The notes under the pieces are model-generated. The model was not told where the DNA came from. It searched no databases and saw only the letters and a program-made list of their open reading frames with translations. The position numbers and the translations under genes were made by a program. Positions 44,601 through 49,868 of a stretch of 64,000 bases of DNA are shown piece by piece; within the stretch, counting starts at the first letter, position 1, and the number at the start of each line of letters is the position of its first letter. Origin of the DNA: Podocnemis expansa (Eukaryota > Chordata > Testudines > Podocnemididae); NCBI GenBank assembly GCA_007922195.1, contig ML681998.1, positions 12,023,893 through 12,087,892 of the forward strand, in the 5' to 3' direction.

Positions 44601-47041
44601 TATAGAGAAGAGTAAACTGCAAGAGCTGTTTGCTTTACATGTTTTGCTTTGTTTTACATACATCTATGAGAGACATCTTTCATCTAGTCTTTTCATTTAT
44701 GCTAATACTGTGGAGACATCCCATTTCAGGTTCCAAACCAGTAAATCTCTGAAGTGTATGCATCCCATTATGCACATGTGCATTTCTACTGGTCAACTAA
44801 GAGGGTCACATGTTTAAAGTTTCACATATGAGCAACTAAACATACAGGATAAGACTCTATGCCACATTTCTAAGAGCCACAGCACAAAATCCACTGCCAT
44901 GAAAGGGGGAAAGGATGTAACTGGTTTTCAGCCTTCTTTTGTGTTTTATGTGAAGGATTACATAACACTTCCTTATTCACTTTCTCTACACTCAGGATTT
45001 TATAAATCCGTATTATAAGGCTTGACAAATCCTGAGCTCCAGGTCACCACGGCACCCAGGAATTTAACCGTGGTACAGAGCTGCACTGCAGTATTTATAA
45101 GTGGAACACCCCCGACGCCTTTCTAAAAAAGGCATCAGCACCTTCAGCATGCTGCCACACCACCACTGAAACCATCAGCAAGGGCGTTCCAGTTAGACAC
45201 CTTAGTTTTTGGGCTGGCTTCTTCCTGGGCAGCAATTTTGTCAAGCCCTGCTCGATCACATCCTTCCCTTAGCCATCTCTTTTTTAAGATGGACAGACCT
45301 AGTCTTTTAAATCTATCTTCAAATGAAAGTTGTTCCATACTTCTAAACATTTTTGTTGCCCTTTTTTGTATTTTTCTGTTCTAATATATTTTTTGAAAAG
45401 GGGCACCAAGAACTGTCAGCAATACCTGAGGTATGGGCATATCATGGATTAATATAGTGACAGTATATTTTCTATTTTATTATCTAGCCTGTTCCTAATG
45501 GTCTGTTGGCTTTTCTGACTGCTGCCACACACTATGCAAATGTTTTCAGAGAACTATCCACTATGATTACAATATCTTTTTTTGAGTGGTAATAATAGCT
45601 AATTTAGACTGCATAATTTTGTATGTTCATTTAAAACTATGTTTTCCAATATGCATTACTTTGCATTTATCAATATGGAATTCCATCTGCCACTATGCTA
45701 GTCACCTAGTTTTGTGAAATCTTTTTGTAACATTTTGCAGTCTGCTTTGGAGTTATCTGCCATGTAATTTTGTATCGTCTACAAATGTTGTCAACTTACT
45801 GTTTACACTTTTTTCCAGATTATTTATGGCTATATTGATCAGCTAGGGTCCCAGCACAGGTCCTTGGGGACTTCTGCTATTTATCTTTTTCTACCGTGAA
45901 AACAATACACACATGTATTTGAAGAGTGTTGTGATAGCCATAAGTGGTCAATCCCTTTTTGACCTGGCCTAGTTAAATTCCTGGCCTCAATGGCTTCCTG
46001 CACAGCAACTTTTGATGATTTTACTTTTAAAATCATGTATATAAAGATACCTCTCCCCTACACATGGCATCACCATACCAAGTGACACAACTAGTGACAG
46101 CATTCTATGCTACAACAAAAAGTCTCTGCAACACTAGATTTCTGGACCAGCAAGAAAAAGGAACTGTCTGCAGGGTCACCCACTGAAATCAATACATCCA
46201 CCCTTCTCACACTGTACAAGGAGACAAAAAGACATGAATCTAAGTAACTCCTACATACCCCCATTAAGTGTTGCAAGGGAAAGATGAACCACAGGCTCCA
46301 AGAAATCACTCTTGCTCCTCACTTCTCTCTTCGCCTTCACTCACATTATCACACTGTCTTTTTTAATAATTCCTCACCCATTTCCCCCTTCTCCATCACT
46401 GTCCAACAATCAATTCCTATTCTTCTCCTCCTCTGCTGTCTTCTCGTCATTAACACCACCTGGTAGTCACACATAATCCCTGTTCCTATCCTTTTTATGC
46501 TGACAGTCACCGGGATGACAGGCTGACTAAAGTCTGAAAGCCAGGGAATAATCTCCCTGTTGTAGCTGCAATGCCTCAAGCACCTGCCCAGGCCAGGACT
46601 GCACAGACCGATGCAGCGGATTTGGAGTATCTCCCCCGCATCTTTATGCCACCATGGTCCATTTCTGCAGCGGTGTCCGCTCACCCCCTCACAAGCCACT
46701 GCACTTGATCCTACGGACTTCCCATGGGCAGCCATTTGGGAGACGAGGGTCTGGCTCCGGCCCTTGCCCGCCTCTGGAACTGGTAGAGTCGCCCCCACAC
46801 AGGCCTTGCTCCTGCCCCTCTCCAGCCCTCCCCAGGCTCGGCCCCGCCTGCGCTCTCCCACCGCAGCCCAGCCCGTCCGGCTCCCCGCACTCTCGGCCCC
46901 GCAGCGGGAAAGGAGGAGAACACAGCTCCGCCTCCTCCTCTCTCTGCCAGGGGCAGGGGTGACTCCTCGGCCCGGTACCTCCGCGCTCTGGTGCTTGAAA
47001 GTGTCCAAAAAGAGGAGCTCCGTTGCCGTGTCCGCCGCCAT
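8509..47041 (-). CDS. VIRMA: VIRMA, m6A methyltransferase complex scaffold (24 coding exons, 1823 aa)
   Basis: Full orthologue of virilizer-like m6A methyltransferase associated protein (KIAA1429). In the nucleus VIRMA is the large scaffold of the WTAP-containing accessory part of the METTL3-METTL14 writer and is known to guide m6A towards 3' UTRs and stop-codon regions. Order in the protein: virilizer N-terminal domain (about 1-110); proline run and proline-rich linker (about 135-200); very acidic stretch (about 225-300); long helical armadillo/HEAT-like body (about 380-1560); and an RG/RGG-rich C-terminus (about 1620-1823) ending RSFTR. Exons sum to 5472 nt with all phases matching and GT-AG borders throughout, so no damage is seen. 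Human VIRMA is 1812 aa; the extra length is mainly in low-complexity parts. The start has N-terminal residues MAADTATELLFLDTFKH, close to human. Its introns carry many transposons. The unrelated open frames overlapping the exons are shadows. Confidence 0.98.
9001..9064 (+). mobile_element. CR1 3' tail in VIRMA intron 23
   Basis: Contains GGGTTGGACTCGATGATCTC and GTCCCTTCCAACCCTATGA, the conserved CR1 terminus, followed by an ATTG tetranucleotide array instead of the usual 8-bp tail repeats. Severely 5'-truncated. Confidence 0.85.
9162..9305 (-). CDS. VIRMA: VIRMA coding exon 23 (residues 1724-1772)
   Basis: Encodes NYSRREGARGSSWSAQSTPR and SRGGQSNFNRGPLPPLRPLS. Acceptor TTTAG, donor GTACGT. 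144 nt. Confidence 0.97.
11018..11158. mobile_element. hAT-type MITE in VIRMA intron 22
   Basis: The ends GGGGGTCTCAAACTC and GAGTCTGAGACCCCTG are inverted copies. The interior (GGCCACACCACTGACACC...) matches the element at 58789-58928, whose 8-bp duplication is perfect; here the flanks are too decayed for a clear duplication. Confidence 0.75.
12105..12436 (-). CDS. VIRMA: VIRMA coding exon 22, RGG-rich (residues 1613-1724)
   Basis: Encodes GKSEYIEPAKRAHVVPPPRG, GRGGFGQGIRPHDIFRQRKQ and RGGFSGNRGGRGAFHSQNRF. The Arg-Gly clusters are typical RNA-contacting, arginine-methylatable tails. Acceptor ATAG, donor GTATGT. Confidence 0.97.
14103..16514. mobile_element. 2.4-kb non-autonomous hAT element nested in Penelope
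   Basis: The ends CAGGGGTGGCCAAACT and, inverted, CGGACGTGGCCAAACT match at 14 of 16 positions. They are flanked by the perfect 8-bp duplication GTCTAGAT (14095-14102 and 16515-16522). No transposase frame is visible. The interior is AT-rich with a C-rich imperfect minisatellite near the right end. The 353-bp element at 20949 shares its terminal 200 bp in opposite orientation. Confidence 0.85.
16180..16460. repeat. Imperfect minisatellite inside the hAT element
   Basis: Roughly 35-45-bp degenerate units built around CCCTGCTGGCTCTCACAATG and CTGCCCCTCCCC. Similar pyrimidine-rich units lie at about 14690-14820 near the other side of the element. The long open frames here are by-products of this composition. 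Confidence 0.7.
16542..18355 (+). mobile_element. Partial Penelope-like element, sense copy (interrupted)
   Basis: Reads on the plus strand from the RT fingers and palm region through an APKYANIFMANVEHHFLES stretch (16860-16920) and a YTDD box near 16950. It continues to a GIY-YIG domain with MYTSQIGLYLHKRINGH and SDIKNGNIHKPVGEHF (17330-17430). A hAT element interrupts it at 17587. It resumes at 18077 and ends in the Penelope terminus (GTTAGTCTATAAGGTGCC, then GACTAACCCTGCTACCCCT near 18345). Frames are broken. It lies head-to-head with the antisense copy. Confidence 0.85.
17587..18076. mobile_element. hAT-type MITE nested in Penelope
   Basis: Flanked by the perfect 8-bp duplication GGTTAGCA (17579-17586 and 18077-18084), with ends CTGGGCGTCAGCAACCCC and AACTGCCAACCCCTG. 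The GC-rich interior resembles the element at 44063-44524, including AAAAATGGCATGGGG. The open frame crossing 17587 joins Penelope and MITE sequence and is not a gene. Confidence 0.85.
18364..18530 (-). CDS. VIRMA: VIRMA coding exon 21 (residues 1558-1613)
   Basis: Encodes VKVDLIELSEKGCSDFDLQA through KGFKLGKHKHETFITS. Acceptor GCAG, donor GTAAGA, which falls just beside the end of a Penelope copy filling intron 21. Confidence 0.97.
19941..20037 (-). CDS. VIRMA: VIRMA coding exon 20 (residues 1525-1557)
   Basis: Encodes YVLADVMDDQLKSMWFSPFQ and AEEIDTDLDM. Acceptor ACAG, donor GTAAAA, phase 0. 97 nt, placed by homology. Confidence 0.96.
20662..20822 (-). CDS. VIRMA: VIRMA coding exon 19 (residues 1472-1525)
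   Basis: Encodes ERSKEDDSLESLLDNVVGLR through DQDVEPVLSAPDSLQNLFNN. Acceptor ACAG, donor GTAACA. 161 nt. Confidence 0.97.
20949..21301. mobile_element. Short hAT MITE in VIRMA intron 18
   Basis: Ends CAGGCGCGGCCAAACT and TTTGGCCACCCCTG. The 8-bp flanks CATAGCAC and CATACCAT match at 6 of 8. Interior blocks (for example AATAATTATTAGAATCTGAC) match the 2.4-kb element at 14103 in inverse orientation, so this looks like an internally deleted relative. Confidence 0.8.
21382..21409. repeat. AAAT tetranucleotide microsatellite
   Basis: About seven AAAT units in VIRMA intron 18, just after the hAT MITE. Confidence 0.9.
21465..21552 (-). repeat. Unclassified short dispersed repeat
   Basis: An antisense copy of the block of about 90 bp seen near 7.1, 7.7 and 40.0 kb (GAGGTGGGTAATACCCTGTAT, then CTTTTAAGCTACACAGAG). 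It is a SINE-like or LINE-tail repeat I cannot name. Confidence 0.55.
21938..22090 (-). CDS. VIRMA: VIRMA coding exon 18 (residues 1421-1471)
   Basis: Encodes GCCGDDGSLMEVDG, AAELKLLLQNKEETPENLLL and ends ELEKHVT. Acceptor TTTCAG, donor GTAAAA. 153 nt. Confidence 0.96.
23130..23262 (-). CDS. VIRMA: VIRMA coding exon 17 (residues 1376-1420)
   Basis: Encodes SSLRKHNHALYTVLKRVVSS and FMRQILNSDTL. Acceptor ACAG, donor GTAAGT, phase 0. Short of the display limit of long open frames but clear from homology. Confidence 0.95.
23343..23366. repeat. Homopolymer A tract
   Basis: An A run of about 21 bases in VIRMA intron 16, directly left of a MITE. Length is likely variable. Confidence 0.8.
23378..24390. 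mobile_element. hAT-type MITE in VIRMA intron 16, split by Penelope hairpin
   Basis: Ends CAGGGGAGTCAAAC and GTGTGACATTCCTG (inverted, 10 of 14 match) with 8-bp flanks GTATATAA and GTAAACAA (6 of 8). An internal part around CCACTTTTTCCTTT and the GCTGTCACTCAAATTAG region is shared with the MITE at 42915-43490, although the ends of the two differ. A Penelope palindrome sits inside at 23883-24104. Confidence 0.7.
23883..24104. mobile_element. Palindromic Penelope fragment, 82-bp arms
   Basis: The left part carries TAGCCGTGTTAGTCTAGTCC and the tail block. Bases 23921-24002 and 24020-24101 are reverse complements over 82 bp with two mismatches, separated by 17 bases. Both arms are the Penelope tail (TGTGGCACTTTAAGACTAAC and onwards). 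Confidence 0.9.
24881..25098 (-). CDS. VIRMA: VIRMA coding exon 16 (residues 1304-1376)
   Basis: Encodes DIALILPSSSEGSVSELEQL through TMMFLTEHDYGFYHLK. Acceptor ACAG, donor GTACTG, phase 2. 218 nt. Confidence 0.97.
25447..25916. mobile_element. hAT-type MITE in VIRMA intron 15
   Basis: Ends CAGTGGTTCCCAACTTTT and AAAAGATTGGGAACCACTG are inverted copies. Flanking 8-mers TTTCAAGT and GTTTACGT match at 5 of 8. The interior is non-coding. Confidence 0.75.
27191..27218. repeat. CT dinucleotide microsatellite
   Basis: Interrupted CT array in VIRMA intron 15, about 70 bases from the exon 15 donor. Confidence 0.9.
27289..27541 (-). CDS. VIRMA: VIRMA coding exon 15 (residues 1219-1303)
   Basis: Encodes STEDKERQ, LLALLDALASHKACKLAILH and ends ILQSLCDQ. 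The acceptor is a CAGCAG tandem; the upstream AG gives the residue count of human (S-S-T-E-D against S-T-S-E-D), the downstream AG would drop one serine. Donor GTATTT. Confidence 0.95.
27617..27879. mobile_element. hAT-type MITE in VIRMA intron 14
   Basis: The left end has CAACCTTTGCCAGCCCCTG and the right end CTTGCCAACCCCTG, resembling the termini of the elements at 17587 and 44063. GC-rich interior. Flanks too decayed to prove a duplication. Confidence 0.6.
28235..28470 (-). CDS. VIRMA: VIRMA coding exon 14 (residues 1141-1219)
   Basis: Begins VIEPHDISVALNTRKLWSMH and ends LDLIVEDLQ. Acceptor ACAG, donor GTATTT. 236 nt. Confidence 0.97.
29175..29719 (-). CDS. VIRMA: VIRMA coding exon 13 (residues 959-1140)
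   Basis: 545 nt of helical repeat body, with GMDTFIRVLQKLNS, LHVNMGTTLHRVTTISMARC and FFSGLVLLSELLPLPLPMQT. Acceptor ACAG, donor GTATGA. One of the most conserved parts against human. Confidence 0.97.
29872..29965 (-). CDS. VIRMA: VIRMA coding exon 12 (residues 928-959)
   Basis: Encodes NIDSLMTQEGVGLPTALRVL and then CHVACPPPPVE. Acceptor TTAAG after an A/T-rich stretch, donor GTATAT. 94 nt. Confidence 0.96.
30620..30702 (-). CDS. VIRMA: VIRMA coding exon 11 (residues 900-927)
   Basis: Encodes KWLEPLKNLRFEINCIPNLI and EYIKQ. Acceptor TTTAG, donor GTTAGT, phase 0 at its end. 83 nt. Confidence 0.97.
32074..32228 (-). CDS. VIRMA: VIRMA coding exon 10 (residues 848-900)
   Basis: Encodes DSKSKKSVAYNYACILVLL through KLCKADENNTKLQ. 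Acceptor CCAG, donor GTACAG. 155 nt. Confidence 0.97.
33070..33564 (-). CDS. VIRMA: VIRMA coding exon 9 (residues 683-848)
   Basis: Begins YLHSHHFLESITLLLSIPVT and ends LITLMEYYFKEAVG, part of the helical body. Acceptor GCAG, donor GTAATT. 495 nt. Confidence 0.97.
33944..34010. repeat. AAAAAC-type simple repeat
   Basis: A-rich array of about ten A(5-6)C units grading into CACAAAC in VIRMA intron 8. Confidence 0.9.
34534..35683 (-). CDS. VIRMA: VIRMA coding exon 8, largest exon (residues 300-683)
   Basis: 1150 nt, beginning DDGYEQISSDEDGIADLE and ending ERDDPYPVLF. It carries the start of the helical repeat body, including KWVTALEEIPSLIIKGLSYL and LNVRQLKAGTKLVSSLAECG, highly conserved with human. 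Acceptor CGCAG, donor GTAAGA, phase 2. Confidence 0.97.
36711..36890. mobile_element. Inverted Penelope tails in VIRMA intron 7
   Basis: Starts with GTCATGTTAGTCTAGTCCAG, then AAGGAGTCTCGCGGCACTTT and ACTAACAAATTTATTT. The second half returns in inverse orientation (CCCACGAAAGCACATGCAAT, then TTGTTAATCTTCAAAAGAGCC). This is a decayed hairpin of the same design as those at 3.1 and 23.9 kb. Confidence 0.75.
37508..37798 (-). CDS. VIRMA: VIRMA coding exon 7, acidic region (residues 203-300)
   Basis: Encodes REDYFEPISPDR followed by about 70 residues dominated by Glu and Asp, including a run of twelve Glu from a GAG/GAA triplet tract (about 37546-37577). Choosing donor GTGGGT at 37507 gives the human-like junction EGEG-DDGYEQ. 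A second GT four bases further, GTAATA, would shift the frame. Confidence 0.93.
38322..38444 (-). CDS. VIRMA: VIRMA coding exon 6 (residues 162-203)
   Basis: Encodes DGEKEDQFNGSPPRPQPRGP, then a proline-rich stretch and DDDEDEPMPVS. Acceptor GTAG, donor GTATAT. Two codons shorter than human near its end. Confidence 0.95.
39471..39639 (-). CDS. VIRMA: VIRMA coding exon 5 with proline run (residues 106-162)
   Basis: Begins VNTDGLVLRGWYNCLTLAIY, then VDRVISHERDS, followed by a run of eleven prolines and three glutamines. The proline run is encoded by a C-rich tract at about 39507-39540 on the plus-strand map that may be length-variable. Donor GTAAGT. Confidence 0.96.
39990..40075 (+). repeat. 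Unclassified short dispersed repeat
   Basis: GAAGAGCATTGTGTAGCTCG followed by AAAGGTTGTCTGTTTCACC and GGGCCCAATAAAAGATCA. The best-preserved of four related copies in the window. Lies in VIRMA intron 4. Confidence 0.55.
40612..40660 (-). CDS. VIRMA: VIRMA coding exon 4 (residues 89-105)
   Basis: A 49-nt exon encoding SLEYDENSSIIFRPNAK. Acceptor AACAG, donor GTAATT, phase 0 at its end. Confidence 0.96.
41523..41609 (-). CDS. VIRMA: VIRMA coding exon 3 (residues 60-89)
   Basis: Encodes ETSPHTFQLDLFFNNVSKP and onward, ending in the FDRLG segment. Acceptor CCAG, donor GTAAGT. 87 nt. Confidence 0.96.
41848..41963 (-). CDS. VIRMA: VIRMA coding exon 2 (residues 22-60)
   Basis: Encodes the virilizer N-terminal core with IDVVRFPCVVYINEVRVIPP, nearly identical to human. 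Acceptor TTTTTAG, donor GTAAGT. 116 nt. Confidence 0.96.
42915..43490. mobile_element. MITE with perfect 8-bp duplication in VIRMA intron 1
   Basis: Element TAGAGCCCTG...CAGGGCTCTA (perfect 10-bp inverted ends), flanked by ACTATATA at 42907-42914 and 43491-43498. The 8-bp duplication is of the hAT type. Subterminal blocks rich in GCGGATCC and CCGCACCCGCGG. The middle is shared with the element at 23378. Confidence 0.85.
43530..44570 (+). mobile_element. CR1 LINE 3' region, split by a hAT element
   Basis: Contains the conserved non-coding CR1 3' blocks (GGGGTCAAGAAGGAATTTTT, GCCATCCTCTGTAGCATGGG, GGTCAGACTAGAT). The hAT at 44063-44524 interrupts the typical ...ACTAGATGATGG... junction, and CR1 continues with GGCCACAAAGTCTACGG. 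VIRMA intron 1. Confidence 0.8.
44063..44524. mobile_element. hAT-type MITE nested in CR1
   Basis: Ends CAGGGGTCGGCAATCCC and GGTTGCTGACCCCTG, inverted copies. The GC-rich interior resembles 17587-18076. No clean 8-bp duplication. The overlapping open frames on both strands reflect GC composition only. Confidence 0.75.
45010..46000 (-). mobile_element. CR1-like LINE, antisense, decayed
   Basis: The plus strand reads as the reverse complement of CR1 non-coding and N-terminal sequence (CAGATTATTTATGGCTATAT, CAGCACAGGTCCTTGGGGAC, then CTTGCATTTATC-like blocks). The minus-strand frame at 45350-45144 starts MEQLSFEDRFKRLG. Boundaries approximate. Confidence 0.6.
46979..47041 (-). CDS. VIRMA: VIRMA coding exon 1 (residues 1-21)
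   Basis: The ATG at 47041-47039 lies in a CpG island. It encodes MAADTATELLFLDTFKHQSAE and ends in phase 0 at donor GTACCG. The conserved ELLFLDTFKH block fixes the start. Intron 1 is about 5 kb. Confidence 0.95.
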
Positions 47042-47190
47042 CTTTGCTCGGCAGAACCACTTCCGGGTGAGCAGCACAAGCGCTTCCGCCTCTCTCGCGC
47101 TCCCCAGCCTGCGCCCTCCAGCCCCTCCCGGGTCTCCCTGAACTAGCGGCAAGTAAAGGAGGGAGGCGCGCGCATGCGCACCCCGAGCTG

Positions 47191-47214
47191 CTGCCTGCCT
47201 GCCTGCCTGCCTGG
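47191..47214. repeat. TGCC tetranucleotide repeat
   Basis: Six tandem units just upstream of the presumed VIRMA promoter core. Confidence 0.85.
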
Positions 47215-47423
47215 ACGGGGGGCTGGGAGCGCGTGGGGGCGGGCGAGGAGCGCTGGGCGGCGCGTGCCTGGGTGGGGAGAAGGGGAGGTACGGTGGGTGC
47301 TGCCAGGGCGCAGTTATTTATTATCCTCATCATCGTTAAGAGGAGCATGTAGCTGGGATCCCATCCCGGCTCCTGCTGCCAAGGCACAATTATTTATTAC
47401 CTTCCTTCTTGTAATAAAAAAAA

Positions 47424-47885
47424 ACAAGGAGTCTTGTGTCACTTGAAGACTAAGGCTGTGTTCACACACAGGGGGTTATTTCGATATGGTTGTTTCGAAA
47501 CAACTTGTATCGAAATAACACCTTATTTCGAAATAACTTAATTCGAATTAAGGAAAGAAGCTCAAAGTGAAATAGCAGGTTCAGGCAACAGTTATTTCGA
47601 AACAAGTCACTGTTGTTTTGAAACAACATGTTCTCACAGCGTTGTTTCAAAACAATCATTTCGAAACAACATTGTTTCGTCCCCACATGGGGTCTAACTT
47701 GTTTCGAAACAACGGGACCCGTTGTTTCGACACAACCGTGCGTCATGTGAACAGCCTAAATCTTATTTTGAAACAACCTCTGTTGTTTCGAAATAAGAGG
47801 GCTGTGTAAACACAGCCTAACAGATTTATTTATCGCATGAGCTTTCATGGGAGAAAATCCCACTTCGTCAGATACAGTCTGTTAG
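47424..47885 (+). mobile_element. Penelope tail, split by a Harbinger-like MITE
   Basis: Left part ACAAGGAGTCTTGTGTCAC...GAAGACTAA. Right part TAACAGATTTATTTATCGCA, GAGCTTTCATGGGAGAAAAT and CCCACTTCGTCAGAT. Joined, they give the standard Penelope tail, showing that the insertion is the younger event. Confidence 0.85.
47454..47817. mobile_element. PIF/Harbinger-like MITE with TAA target duplication
   Basis: 364 bp with ends GGCTGTGTTCACAC and GTGTAAACACAGCC (inverted repeat), flanked by TAA on both sides (47451-47453, 47818-47820), the duplication type of PIF/Harbinger elements. The interior is packed with TTTCGAAA-centred palindromes. A second right-end-like sequence, GTGAACAGCC plus TAA, occurs internally at 47747-47759. 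Confidence 0.8.
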
Positions 47886-48007
47886 GTATGATGCCCAGTT
47901 GTTTGCATTTGGAAAGGAAGATCATGTTTGTCTGAATCTGTGCGAGTTTTTTCATGAAGTTGGTGGATTTCCACTTCAAATGGCTGGATTCAGTGCCTTG
48001 CATCTTG

Positions 48008-48095
48008 CCAAGTTCCAAAGGGGCAGCTGTGTTAGTCTAGTAAAGCAAAAAAAGCAAGGAGTCTTGTGGCACTTAAAGACTAACAGATTTATGAA
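48008..48095 (+). mobile_element. Penelope tail fragment
   Basis: CCAAAGGGGCAGCTGTGTTA, then AAGCAAGGAGTCTTGTGGCA and AAAGACTAACAGATTTATG. Truncated after the tail. Confidence 0.8.
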
Positions 48096-48315
48096 CATAT
48101 AGCTGGGATCCCATTCTGGCTCATATACTTTTATTTTAAACTAGTTCAGCTGTTGGCAACAGGAGAGGAGCCACTTAGGCCCGGGGTCAGGGACGCTTTC
48201 GTGCCTTCCCTGCTTGCTGCCTTGCAAACCTGCATGCAACAACGGAGGGGAAGCTCTGGGCCTGCAGGTTGCATGGTGCCTCTCTGTGCTTTGCAGCCCC
48301 ATAGTGGATGTCTCA

Positions 48316-48412
48316 ATCAGTCCTGTAGCACTTTAAAGAGTAATACACTTACTTATTGCATGAGTTTTTGTGGGAGAAAATCCCATTTTGTCAGATGCTT
48401 TGAAGATGGAGC
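48316..48412 (+). mobile_element. Penelope tail fragment
   Basis: CAGTCCTGTAGCACTTTAAA, GCATGAGTTTTTGTGGGAGA and CCCATTTTGTCAGATGCTTT. A further truncated copy. Confidence 0.8.
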
Positions 48413-49412
48413 ACTTACAGCTATCGCTTTTACTTGACTCATTCAGGGGTACATGGATATCTGCCAGGAGCTACATCAGTGCAGGTAGAACGTTTGCCTA
48501 GTTTTATAACCAGTAGTGAAGTCAGCATTTCATAACATTTCATGTAGTCAAAGATTGGTTTGATTGCTGTGTATATTGTACAGTGAAATGTAGGTTCAAT
48601 CTTTACACTGTACTTTATTATTGTAGGGTAAATATGAGAAAATAAGCAATTTTTCAGTGATCATGTGCTGTGATATTCTTGTATTTTTACATCTGTGTAA
48701 GCAAGTTGTTTTTAAGTGAGGTGGAGCTTGAGGGACTCAAGATAAATCAAGCTCCTAAAAGGGGTACAATTAGGCAGGGGTGAGCTTAGTGATCCTGAGG
48801 CAAAAGTCAAGGATGGCACCCACCATGACACATGGGGGAGCCTTGCTTGACTTTTGCCCCCCCTTACTGGGGCACCACCAATCCCTGGCCCTCCACTGGG
48901 GTCCCTACCCCCATACCAGCCTCACACAGCCACCTGACTTCCCACTGGGCTCTGCAGACCCCCACCTTTCCATTGGACCCCTGCCAGCCTCACAGACCCC
49001 CATCATACCCACCACTGTGGTCCCTGGCCACTACTGGACCCCCACCAACCTTGTGGAGTCCTCTGCCACTGGGGCCACAGGCCCCACTGCGGCAGGCTCT
49101 CCCGCCCCACCATCAGCTCTCCTAGCCCATCTGTAGACCACCATGGGCTGCCACCAGGCTCCCTGGCCCTGCTGCAGGCCAATGACAGGCTCTTGAGCCT
49201 TGGTGCAGGCTGCCGCCAGGTTCCCCAACCCTACTGGGAAGCCCCAGCTGGACCACTGCGAACCCCTGCCATGGCCCCCAGCAGCTGGCCCCACCACTGG
49301 GACCCCTGGCCAGCTCTCCACCAGAACAGCACAGGGGTCCCTCCCCGCTCCATGGCCCTGGGCAGGGCAGCTGCCTATGATGCCCACCCGCTAAGGCTGC
49401 CTATGCAATTGG
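48413..49412. other. Intergenic DNA with C-rich repetitive block
   Basis: 48.4-48.77 kb shows nothing recognisable. 48780-49405 is a C-rich, loosely tandem block (repeated CCCCAC, TGGGGTCCCTGGCC-like words) typical of MITE interiors here. Its long open frames on both strands are compositional. Confidence 0.5.
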
Positions 49413-49868
49413 GGTGACCATATGTCCCATTTTGACCTAGATAGTCCCTTTTTTCAAGCCTGTCTCTGCCCTGCTAACTTTCTGGAAAAACTGGGTGTAT
49501 GTCAAAAAAAAGAGGTGTGCAGAGGAACATGCTGGGCAGTGATACCAGTACTGTATCCAGCAGAGCGGGAGGGAGGACTCGACTGCACAAAGACACCAGC
49601 CCAGCTTTGCATGGGACGGGCAGGGCTCAAATGAGCAACAATAGTACCCTGCGGGAAGGCAGGCTGTGCTTGTGTGATGCCAGCCTTCTGTTGAAGGGAC
49701 CAGGTTTGGGTGGGTGGTCCCAGCCAATCCAGTGTGAGAGCTCAGGTGACCAGCTCAGGACTGTGCAAGTGCATAGGGGCTCAAGCCAGCCCAACGTGGG
49801 AAGGAGGAAGATTCAGGCAGGCCCCACATAGTGTCTCATTTTCTTTTTGGAAAGTAGGTTCACCCTGG
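49413..49868. mobile_element. Probable hAT MITE
   Basis: The left end GGGGTGACCATATGTCCC and the right end AGTAGGTTCACCCTGG form an imperfect inverted pair. Interior non-coding. Flanking duplication not resolved. Confidence 0.5.

Larger units (their letters stand above)
46600..47330 (-). promoter_or_regulatory. VIRMA: VIRMA CpG-island promoter
   Basis: GC- and CpG-rich sequence around coding exon 1. Upstream of the ATG lie an ETS-type motif (CCACTTCCGG, 47057-47066, which is CCGGAAGTGG on the gene strand) and a perfect NRF1 palindrome GCGCATGCGC (47170-47179). Both are common in TATA-less housekeeping promoters. The transcription start cannot be fixed from sequence. A (TGCC)n array lies at 47191-47214. 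Confidence 0.75.

Noticed and set aside
44057..44615. 158- and 175-codon frames on opposite strands
   Set aside because: Both lie in the GC-rich interior of a hAT MITE, and neither has a transposase motif.
46349..47387. Several long open frames on both strands around the VIRMA promoter (up to 267 codons)
   Set aside because: They overlap the CpG island and exon 1 in other frames, contain only low-complexity Arg/Gly/Pro/Ser-rich sequence and have no domain. GC-rich DNA has few stop codons.
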